Of a DNA stretch of 29,397 bases, positions 24,660-29,397 are shown one piece after another. The translations under genes were made by a program, and so were the position numbers. The number at the start of each line of letters is the position of its first letter. Within the stretch, counting starts at the first letter, position 1. Below the pieces are notes generated by a model. That model worked only from the letters and a program-made list of their open reading frames with translations, searched no databases and had not been told where the DNA came from. Location: positions 1 through 29,397 of the IMG/VR virus record IMGVR_UViG_3300025286_000091; one strand, written 5' to 3'. The DNA comes from a virus.

Positions 24660-25106
24660 ATGGATATACAGATTGGAAAAAATAAGTATAAGCTGACTAT
24701 TGGTCTTGTAGTAGCAGTAGGAACCTTCGTAGTAGGTTCTATCTCTTGGGTGTTATCACTTCAGATGTCAGTAGAGAGTACCAAACTAGAAATTGAGGAA
24801 CTTAAAGCACAGGTAAGCTCTATACAGATGCCCGACACTACTCCTCTTGAAACCAAAGACACAGAGATGGAAACCAAGATAATGTGGATGATGGAGGAAT
24901 GGTCACCTAAGATGGAGAAACTAGACGAAAAGCTAGATGACTTTGATGACAGGCTTTCCGAAATAGAAGGCACTCAAAGAGTAATAGAAAATGAGATGCG
25001 TTCAATAATGTCAGACCATTCAGGATTCGCAGATGTACTCAGGCAACTGGAACTTTCAGGTGTACTGCCTTCGGGAGAGCGTAGACAATATGGCAATTAC
25101 GATTGA
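24660..25106 (+). CDS. Membrane-anchored coiled-coil protein, i-spanin-like (148 aa)
   Basis: A short cytoplasmic start (MDIQIGKNKYK) is followed by one membrane helix (about residues 12-34, with GLVVAVGTFVVGSISWVLSL). A long periplasm-facing coiled coil follows (about 35-125: TKLEIEELKAQVSS ... MEKLDEKLDDFDDRLSEIE), and then a short tail. This matches the layout of inner-membrane spanins, which fuse inner and outer membranes at the end of lysis in Gram-negative hosts. No partner lipoprotein gene is seen, and no Shine-Dalgarno site is obvious. Another membrane-tethered coiled-coil role is possible. Confidence 0.55.
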   Translation: MDIQIGKNKYKLTIGLVVAVGTFVVGSISWVLSLQMSVESTKLEIEELKAQVSSIQMPDTTPLETKDTEMETKIMWMMEEWSPKMEKLDEKLDDFDDRLSEIEGTQRVIENEMRSIMSDHSGFADVLRQLELSGVLPSGERRQYGNYD

Positions 25107-25110
25107 TAAC

Positions 25111-25130
25111 CTATGTTGTCCTATGTTGTC
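25111..25130 (+). repeat. Direct repeat of CTATGTTGTC
   Basis: Two adjacent identical 10-mers (25111-25120 and 25121-25130), with a third CTATG at 25134-25138. They lie just upstream of the promoter for the 25202 regulator, so they may be an activator or repressor site. Part of the unit (GTTGT) recurs in the palindrome at 25170-25184. Confidence 0.6.
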
Positions 25131-25150
25131 GATCTATGATAAATTTGTTT

Positions 25151-25161
25151 TATACTATAAT
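25151..25161 (+). promoter_or_regulatory. Promoter -10 region for the HTH gene
   Basis: TATACT (25151-25156) overlaps a perfect TATAAT (25156-25161). TTGTCG (25126-25131, part of the direct repeat) could serve as a weak -35 for the first of these with a 19-bp spacer. Transcription would start near 25163-25168, just before or within the palindrome. Confidence 0.5.
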
Positions 25162-25169
25162 ACAAACTG

Positions 25170-25184
25170 TACAACTAAGTTGTA
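25170..25184 (+). promoter_or_regulatory. 15-bp palindrome, likely operator
   Basis: TACAACT-A-AGTTGTA is a perfect dyad with 7-bp arms around one central base. It covers the expected transcription start region and ends 17 bp before the HTH gene, the usual place for an autoregulatory operator. As RNA it would have too short a loop for a full-length hairpin, so a protein site is more likely. Confidence 0.5.
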
Positions 25185-25201
25185 ACTAAAAAGGATATAT
25201 T

Positions 25202-25435
25202 ATGACAGCAACACTAGAACAATTTTTCTTTAGACCACAGCAAGTAGCTGATGTCTTAGGGGTCAGTCGATCCGAAATTTATAAGCTTCTGAAAGCAAAC
25301 AAGCTAACATCAATATTAGATGGTAAAAAACGACTAGTCCCTAAAGCTTCTTTAATGAACTACGTTAACAGCCTAAATGCTCGAGCTACGAGGTATCAAG
25401 CTTCTTTTAAGAATGAAAAAAACAAGGAAAACTAA
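25202..25435 (+). CDS. Excisionase/MerR-like helix-turn-helix DNA-binding protein (77 aa)
   Basis: Residues 10-55 form a helix_turn_helix_17-type domain: FRPQQVADVLGVSRSEIYKL (helices one and two), then KANKLTSILDGKKRLVPKAS with the small wing, then LMNYVNSL. Such proteins act as transcription regulators or recombination directionality factors. Here no integrase is seen, so regulation is favoured. It has its own promoter and an adjacent palindrome, suggesting autoregulation. The Shine-Dalgarno site is AAAAGGAT. A second protein of the same fold is encoded on the opposite strand at 27749-27940. Its 3' end overlaps a 34-residue membrane peptide gene. Confidence 0.85.
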   Translation: MTATLEQFFFRPQQVADVLGVSRSEIYKLLKANKLTSILDGKKRLVPKASLMNYVNSLNARATRYQASFKNEKNKEN

Positions 25436-25517
25436 TGGTAGAGTCCTTGTTATAACAGGCTTGTTGGCGATTACGTTGGCTGCGATAATAACTTTAGGAG
25501 AAGTCTACAGTAGATGA
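25413..25517 (+). CDS. 34-residue single-pass membrane peptide
   Basis: It begins inside the end of the HTH gene in another frame and ends with ATGA overlapping the next gene, a coupling arrangement like that of neighbouring genes. The product has a basic N-terminus (MKKTRKTNGR), one membrane helix (VLVITGLLAITLAAIITLG) and a short tail (EVYSR). A signal-peptide reading is possible, but the mature part would be nearly nothing. The Shine-Dalgarno site is weak (TTAAGA). Function unknown. Confidence 0.55.
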   Translation: MKKTRKTNGRVLVITGLLAITLAAIITLGEVYSR

Positions 25518-26776
25518 AAAGATTATATAAAATACTGGATGCCTTCTTATACGTAATTACATTCGTTATAGTAATCGCAGGAGCTATTGGCCTTAGTATC
25601 ACTCTAGTAAACCCTGTTAACTTATGGTGGGCAATGGCACCAGTACAGACTCCATTCGGAATCATTACATACTCTAGCGTTATGGAGTACCTGGCTTACT
25701 TCCAGGAATACTACTGGTTAAGCATCGCAATATCATCGTTCTTTATTGTTTTTGGGTACGTGATACACATTAGGAGCCTAAAAGCCGTCTATGAGGGTAT
25801 TAAAGCCTCCCCAAGGGCAATTCTTTATTCTCCCGTTACCTTTTATAAGGAACTTAAACTATTTAGGGACTGGCTTTTCAACAAGATAGAATATTTAAAT
25901 GGAGAATCTGCTAAGTGGCGTAGGTTCTTTACCGTACTAAAATCTCCGTATAGTTTGCTTAGAGCAATGGGATTGAATCCTCAAATGGCAATAGGTTTAC
26001 TGGTCGCAGGTGGTACAGCCACGACTGCTGTAACCGTAAACGAGTTGGTTCTTGAACGTAGCTTTAGCAATGGTAGTGCAGGAATATATGCAGCACCATC
26101 GGAGTTCCCTGACGAAGAACTGGAGAAAGAAATGGCGTGGCGTAAGGACAATCCCTCAGATAATACTTTAAGGATAGTTTTAGGTTCAACTAGCGTAGAA
26201 CTCATTAGCATTTCAGATGTAAGCATAGGTACTGCGTATACTGGGTCGGCATTACCTTCAGGTAAAGCTGAAGCAATTTTAATTGAGGGCAAGGCTGGTC
26301 AGGATGCAAGGTTAGAGATAGGGGAATTGATGTTTGAAAGGAATACCTGCAAGACTTTGACTCTAAGCGATATAAACGCACATAAGATAGTGATTGAATC
26401 AAATATAAGTGACGGACAATCTATCGCACAGACAATCGGAACTCAAAGAGATTTACGAATTTCAGGAGGCAACACGATGGCAAAAATTTTGGAAACTCAG
26501 GGCGGCACATATGACCGTATCCATCTTGATACAGGAGTCTTAACATCTACAAATGCCAAGATTAATAAACTGAATCTGTCAAACATTGTCAGCAAGGGTG
26601 GAACTTGTGTGCTTAGGAAAGCCGATATAGGTTTGCTCACGATTCAATATAACTCTACAGGACACGATTCAAATTTTGCTACGAAAGAATTTACAGTACA
26701 AAGTTCTACAGTCGCAAGTATATGGCAAGTAAACAACAACAGGGAGGTTCTTCTATCTGAGCCTGCTACGGAATAG
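25514..26776 (+). CDS. Three-helix membrane protein with beta-rich C-terminal domain (420 aa), unknown
   Basis: There are three hydrophobic segments: about residues 9-32 (LYVITFVIVIAGAIGLSITL), 68-86 (LSIAISSFFIVFGYVIHI) and a weaker one at 157-178 (MAIGLLVAGGTATTAVTV). Between the second and third is a basic, aromatic region. From about 215 to 420 the protein is made of short strands at fairly regular spacing (TLTLSDINAHKIVIES, RIHLDTGVLTSTNAKINKLN, LRKADIGLLTIQYN), as in a small right-handed beta-helix. I do not recognise a family. It sits after the lysis-like and regulator genes and is much larger than its neighbours. Superinfection exclusion, envelope remodelling or a host-surface display role are possible, none shown. 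Confidence 0.7.
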   Translation: MKRLYKILDAFLYVITFVIVIAGAIGLSITLVNPVNLWWAMAPVQTPFGIITYSSVMEYLAYFQEYYWLSIAISSFFIVFGYVIHIRSLKAVYEGIKASPRAILYSPVTFYKELKLFRDWLFNKIEYLNGESAKWRRFFTVLKSPYSLLRAMGLNPQMAIGLLVAGGTATTAVTVNELVLERSFSNGSAGIYAAPSEFPDEELEKEMAWRKDNPSDNTLRIVLGSTSVELISISDVSIGTAYTGSALPSGKAEAILIEGKAGQDARLEIGELMFERNTCKTLTLSDINAHKIVIESNISDGQSIAQTIGTQRDLRISGGNTMAKILETQGGTYDRIHLDTGVLTSTNAKINKLNLSNIVSKGGTCVLRKADIGLLTIQYNSTGHDSNFATKEFTVQSSTVASIWQVNNNREVLLSEPATE

Positions 26777-26778
26777 TT

Positions 26779-26937
26779 ATGCCTTCGTATGACTATATAT
26801 GTAATGTTGATGATTGCAAGGTAGACACCTTTGAAGTCCGAAAGGATACCTTTGAAGATACTGTTGAACGCTGCCCGAAGTGTGGATACCGGAGTAAAGA
26901 AAAAAAATCAGTTTATCAGTTCAGTTTTAGAATGTGA
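26779..26937 (+). CDS. FmdB-like zinc-ribbon protein (52 aa)
   Basis: The start MPSYDYICNVDDCKVDTFEV and the later CPKCGYRS match the small FmdB-type zinc ribbon (usually MPxYDYxCxxC ... CPxCG). Zinc ligands are Cys8, Cys13, Cys32 and Cys35, with a four-residue gap in the first pair instead of the usual two. The family is named as a putative regulator, but its biochemical role is not established. The gene lies two nt after the membrane-protein gene, and no Shine-Dalgarno site is clear. The promoter of the candidate RNA follows right after its stop. Confidence 0.75.
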   Translation: MPSYDYICNVDDCKVDTFEVRKDTFEDTVERCPKCGYRSKEKKSVYQFSFRM

Positions 26938-26939
26938 TA

Positions 26940-26948
26940 TGCTATAAT
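26940..26948 (+). promoter_or_regulatory. Extended -10 promoter for the candidate ncRNA
   Basis: TGCTATAAT combines a TGn extension with a perfect TATAAT (26943-26948). The -35 region is weak, as is common for extended -10 promoters. A start seven bases downstream falls at 26955, exactly the first base of a long-range inverted repeat. Confidence 0.6.
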
Positions 26949-26954
26949 GTTTTT

Positions 26955-27081
26955 AGCGTGGTGGTAATTGTTTAGTTTGTTAATCAGTTGAACCTCCAAA
27001 AAACGTTTTAAAAATAAAAGTTTTTTCATAAAGCCCTTTCAAAAAGTTTTTTAAGTTTGACTCCTTTTCTACCACGCTTTT
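26955..27081 (+). ncRNA. Candidate small non-coding RNA with end-closing helix
   Basis: The convergent gap between the two operons carries no ORF of note. AGCGTGGTGG (26955-26964) pairs with CTACCACGCT (27069-27078) as a 10-bp helix with one G-U, followed by TTT. An RNA of about 124-127 nt with paired ends and a U tail would result. Inside are AAAAAAC (26998-27004) with GTTTTTT (27020-27026), a second AAAAGTTTTTT (27042-27052), and two unpaired pyrimidine motifs, GAACCTCC (26990-26997) and GACTCCTTTT (27059-27068). These are complementary to AGGAGG/AAAGGAG sites of the phage. It is not a tRNA: no T-arm or anticodon arm fits. A bidirectional terminator or replication element is the alternative. 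Confidence 0.45.
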
Positions 27082-27637
27082 ATATCGGTACATTAGTTTT
27101 CTTCGGTTCATTTGGATTAGGTTGGAAAATCGTAGCTCCATCGCTATCTTCAATAACTACTTTAATAAAATCCTTTGACGTATCTACTGCCTTGCAATAG
27201 CCGTATTCTCTAATAACAATATCGTCTTTATATACAATGCCGTTAAAAATATCCTCGGTACTCTTGACTAAATTATTAAGGTCATAGTCCAAGACTGACT
27301 TAATTGCCCTCTTGTCTGTGCTGCCGTCTTTATTTCTTCTGGCATCCGGAGGAGCTGAAGCTATCCCTCCGAACTCGAATGATGCTCTGATATAAGTATT
27401 AATCAGGCCTTTAGTTTTGGACTGCCAAGCTACTCTTAAAGTGTCACGAATAACTTTACGCCATGCGTTGTACCTCCTGGCATTTTTATTGGTAAACCTA
27501 GATTTATAATTCTGCCTAGGTTGAGGCAAGGCCCTTTGCTCCGTAGTCAGTATAATCTTGGTATGCGATCTAGCAACAAGACTATCTTTCATAATGTCGC
27601 TGCTTCTCTCTACTTTAATATTCCACTCAGGATTCAT
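27080..27637 (-). CDS. rusA: RusA-like Holliday junction resolvase (185 aa)
   Basis: The family resolves four-way junctions, in phages before or during packaging. Visible signature (numbered from the upstream TTG at 27655, subtract 6 for my start): the opening strand PQPRQNYKSR, a helix YNAWRKVIRDTLR, then DYDLNNLVKSTEDIFNGIVY and KDDIVIREYGY. These match RusA's D-x-D-N-x-x-K ... D-x-L/F-N-G ... D-D pattern, except that the second Asp of the first motif is Asn here (D125, N127, K131, D144, D145). I start at the ATG at 27637 because AAAGGA lies properly upstream and it overlaps the previous stop by ATGA. The extra 25-30 N-terminal residues exceed the usual RusA length of about 120. Confidence 0.82.
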   Translation of the reverse strand: MNPEWNIKVERSSDIMKDSLVARSHTKIILTTEQRALPQPRQNYKSRFTNKNARRYNAWRKVIRDTLRVAWQSKTKGLINTYIRASFEFGGIASAPPDARRNKDGSTDKRAIKSVLDYDLNNLVKSTEDIFNGIVYKDDIVIREYGYCKAVDTSKDFIKVVIEDSDGATIFQPNPNEPKKTNVPI

Positions 27638-27771
27638 TTCCTTTTTCCTTTCCAAATATTATATTCTGTAGAGTTGTAAGCCAAATCTTTTTTTCCACAA
27701 CTGCACTTGCCTATACTTTCTCTGCCATTAGGAGGTGGATGGATATATTTATGAATGTGTTTTTTTAACAT
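27634..27771 (-). CDS. Small CxC protein (45 aa)
   Basis: It is joined to both neighbours: it starts 23 nt inside the end of the HTH gene and ends in an ATGA overlap with the resolvase gene. The product is basic and His/Pro-rich at the start (MLKKHIHKYIHPPPNGRES), then has GKCSCGKKDLAYNS. The two cysteines of CSC plus upstream histidines could bind zinc. A weak GAAAAG precedes the start. Without this gene a 93-nt gap would break an otherwise gapless operon, which supports it. Confidence 0.6.
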   Translation of the reverse strand: MLKKHIHKYIHPPPNGRESIGKCSCGKKDLAYNSTEYNIWKGKRK

Positions 27772-27940
27772 TCTTTTCTATGTATTTTTCAATAGCATCT
27801 TTAGGTATTAACCTCTTAGATCCAATCTTTAATGACTCTAGCTGACCTGAGTTTATCAGACCATAGAATGTGCCTCTACTTATGGACATCATATACATAG
27901 CATCATTAACGCTTAGTAATAGTCTATCTTCTTCATTCAT
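27749..27940 (-). CDS. Excisionase-like helix-turn-helix protein (63 aa)
   Basis: A second helix_turn_helix_17-type domain: LSVNDAMYMMSISRGTFYGL, then INSGQLESLKIGSKRLIPKD and a last helix AIEKYIEKNV. The Shine-Dalgarno site AAAGGAGA is good. It lies in the minus-strand DNA-metabolism operon between an unknown 100-aa protein and the CxC gene. A role as a regulator is likely; an excisionase role would need an integrase, which is not seen. It resembles the plus-strand HTH protein in layout (both end in KR-L-(V/I)-P-K-x-x-(L/I)), but they are clearly not recent duplicates. Confidence 0.82.
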   Translation of the reverse strand: MNEEDRLLLSVNDAMYMMSISRGTFYGLINSGQLESLKIGSKRLIPKDAIEKYIEKNVKKTHS

Positions 27941-28235
27941 TAGTTCTCCTTTTTTTTAATTGTTCGTATAATTTATATGTTCTTTCTTTAGATTGTTCTT
28001 CAAACCATTCCACATTAGTTGCCCAATCTTTAGTAAATCCTGCTGCTTGATGTTGCATTTCCATACCATAACCAAGTAAATGGTCTATAGCGCTCTCTAT
28101 TCGTAATTCAAAATCATCATCATCTTTCCAAAGACTTAATTTGCAAAAAGCTAAAACCATACAAAACATTTCTTTTGATAATGCAATTTCTACTCTTTCT
28201 TCTGTTTCAATATCTATTTTTTCTATAAATTTCAT
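27933..28235 (-). CDS. Hypothetical protein (100 aa)
   Basis: A helical, soluble, acidic protein that overlaps the methyltransferase stop by four bases (ATGA) and the next gene by eight. Features: a start with MKFIEKIDIETEERVEIALS, a hydrophobic helix EMFCMVLAFCKLSLW, then alternating acidic and helical segments ending EQLKKRRTNE. I recognise no family. Its strict co-expression with the methyltransferase and resolvase suggests a DNA-metabolism accessory, with no direct evidence. Confidence 0.7.
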   Translation of the reverse strand: MKFIEKIDIETEERVEIALSKEMFCMVLAFCKLSLWKDDDDFELRIESAIDHLLGYGMEMQHQAAGFTKDWATNVEWFEEQSKERTYKLYEQLKKRRTNE

Positions 28236-29314
28236 TTTTCTATTTGTGTAAACATAGGCGCATCATTACGCAACCTATCTTCAATTAATTTTATGTAGTC
28301 TTTATTTAATTCAATTAATATTGCATTTCTACCTAACCTATCAGCTACAAGTCCTGTAGTTCCAGCACCTGCAAACATATCTAAAACAGTATCGCCCTCT
28401 TTAGATGAGGCTTTAATACATATCTCTGGTATATCAGTTGGAAACGTAGCAAAATGTGCTTCAGTATAAGATTTAACAGTAATTGACCACACAGATCGTT
28501 TATTTTTAAATCCATTATTGGTATAAACATTCTGACTTGTTCCTACATTTTGGTATTTACCAGGATATTTATTGCCTCCAACAGTATTTGCTGGATCATC
28601 TTTTATTACAGGTTCTTTAATAGCATCAGCATCGTAATAGTATTTAGGTTTCTTGGTTAATAAAAATATATATTCGTGAGATTTTGTACATCTGTCTTTA
28701 ACTGACTCAGGCATAGGATTAGGTTTTGCCCATATAATATCTTGTCTTAAATACCAACCATCATCTTGTAATGCAAAAGCTACACGCCAGGGAATACCTA
28801 CTAAATCTTTTATTTTTAATCCATCTGGTGGTTTAGCTTTAGGCCTTTTGTCGTGCAAAGTAGATGATCCAAACGAAGATGTTGCTCCAAAATCTTTAAC
28901 ATCTCCTCCTTGTCTAGCATAGCTATCCCCTAAGTTCAACCAAACAGTACCATCATCTCTAAGGACTCTTTTCACTTCTCTAAATATTTTAACCATTGAT
29001 TGAACATATTCTTCTGGAGTATCTTCTAAACCTAATTGTTGGTCTATTCTTTTAGCTCCACACAATTTACATACAGATTTATAAATAGAATCGCCTATAC
29101 CTCCATATAAAACTGATTTTTTTTGGCCTGTTATTGTATGTTCTGATTGATGACTTGTTCTAAAATGAGGACAATCTTCTTTTCCACCTTCCCATGTAGC
29201 AGTTCCATAATCTCTTAAACCCCAATATGGTGGACTTGTAACAACACATTGAACAGATTCATTATCTAGTTCTTTTAGTTTGTCTATGCAGTTTCCTTGT
29301 AATATTTTAATCAT
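28232..29314 (-). CDS. Beta-class DNA methyltransferase (N4-cytosine or N6-adenine), 360 aa
   Basis: It would methylate an exocyclic amino group in DNA using S-adenosylmethionine, protecting phage DNA or marking it. The catalytic motif IV TSPPYWGLRDYG (SPPY 27-30) precedes motif I TVLDMFAGAGTTGLVA (about 309-324), the order of beta-class enzymes. SPPY is more typical of N4-cytosine enzymes. Between residues 48 and 86 a zinc-finger-like insert (Cys48, His50, then Cys82 and Cys85) is seen, as in many phage relatives of this type. No cognate restriction gene is visible, so this is an orphan enzyme. The Shine-Dalgarno site is weak (TAAAAG); translation is probably coupled to the gene that overlaps its start. 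Confidence 0.92.
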   Translation of the reverse strand: MIKILQGNCIDKLKELDNESVQCVVTSPPYWGLRDYGTATWEGGKEDCPHFRTSHQSEHTITGQKKSVLYGGIGDSIYKSVCKLCGAKRIDQQLGLEDTPEEYVQSMVKIFREVKRVLRDDGTVWLNLGDSYARQGGDVKDFGATSSFGSSTLHDKRPKAKPPDGLKIKDLVGIPWRVAFALQDDGWYLRQDIIWAKPNPMPESVKDRCTKSHEYIFLLTKKPKYYYDADAIKEPVIKDDPANTVGGNKYPGKYQNVGTSQNVYTNNGFKNKRSVWSITVKSYTEAHFATFPTDIPEICIKASSKEGDTVLDMFAGAGTTGLVADRLGRNAILIELNKDYIKLIEDRLRNDAPMFTQIEK

Positions 29315-29397
29315 CTTTTAATAATGGTCGCATATCATTTGCCTCCCACAATGAGCAGAGGCGTGACTTTGTAGTATCTTTGAGCCTTGATACTACT
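29307..29397 (-). CDS. 3' end of a truncated gene (minus strand), unknown product
   Basis: This frame is open from the window edge to a TAA at 29309-29307, giving 29 residues that include KDTTKSRLCSLWEANDMRPL, and overlaps the methyltransferase start by eight bases, like other overlaps of this operon. A second minus-strand frame, ending in a TGA near 29339, is also open and cannot be ruled out. The gene continues beyond the window. Product unknown. Confidence 0.5.
   Translation of the reverse strand, partial: VVSRLKDTTKSRLCSLWEANDMRPLLKDD

Noticed and set aside
26955-27078. tRNA or tmRNA-like gene, because the ends pair over at least 7 bp and GTTTGACTCC recalls a T-arm
   Set aside because: No T-stem pairs around the TTTGACT loop, no anticodon arm is found, there is no CCA, and the length is wrong for both.

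Overview
The window is a 29.4 kb piece of a tailed double-stranded DNA bacteriophage (Caudoviricetes). The AT-rich composition, Shine-Dalgarno sites of the AAGGAG type, tightly overlapping genes and standard stop codons all indicate a bacterial virus. The structural set (terminase, portal, scaffold, HK97-like capsid, adaptor-like and nozzle-like tail proteins, fibre and receptor-binding proteins, with no recognisable tape measure or tail tube) best fits a short-tailed, podovirus-like virion. From memory, several proteins resemble those of uncultured marine or freshwater phages. The host cannot be named from this sequence. Both window edges cut through genes, so this is not a complete genome.

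Layout. Positions 1-601 (+) hold the tail of one gene and two small unknown genes, closed by a clear rho-independent terminator. Positions 602-989 are non-coding and carry a promoter and an unusual 14-bp polypyrimidine tandem repeat just before terL. Positions 990-12763 (+) encode the large terminase, the portal, a Pro/Gly-rich protein with a perfect 60-bp triplication, a small protein related to its C-terminus, and a 2098-residue polyvalent protein with a ParB-like domain, probably an internal (ejected) virion protein. A strong promoter at 12764 starts a second block: scaffold, major capsid protein, a small head protein, and a putative decoration protein behind a structured leader with the best Shine-Dalgarno site of the window. 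Positions 16183-23721 carry the adaptor-like and nozzle-like tail proteins, a VSR-like nuclease, a fibre, a beta-propeller receptor-binding candidate and a small unknown protein.

Positions 23734-26937 (+) are a chain of mostly tiny overlapping genes: a basic 32-residue protein, a two-helix holin-like protein, a 29-residue membrane peptide, two small zinc-ribbon proteins, an i-spanin-like protein, an HTH regulator behind its own promoter and palindromic operator, a 34-residue membrane peptide and a three-helix membrane protein with a beta-rich C-terminus. This looks like a lysis or host-takeover region, but no endolysin is visible.

Positions 27080-29397 (-) run convergently: a truncated gene, a beta-class DNA methyltransferase, an unknown protein, a second excisionase-like HTH protein, a 45-residue CxC protein and a RusA-like resolvase, nearly all with 4-23 nt overlaps. 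Between the convergent blocks (26938-27079) lies the most novel-looking element. An extended -10 promoter is followed, at the expected start-site distance, by about 124 nt whose two ends form a 10-bp helix followed by U residues. This is a candidate small non-coding RNA with CCUCC/CUCCUUUU motifs complementary to the phage's own ribosome-binding sites.

In use, the terminase, portal, scaffold and capsid genes would build and fill the head, the 4300-12763 genes would supply ejected internal proteins, the 16183-23721 genes the tail, and the minus-strand genes would modify and process phage DNA. Integrase, DNA polymerase, a small terminase subunit and an endolysin are not seen in this window.
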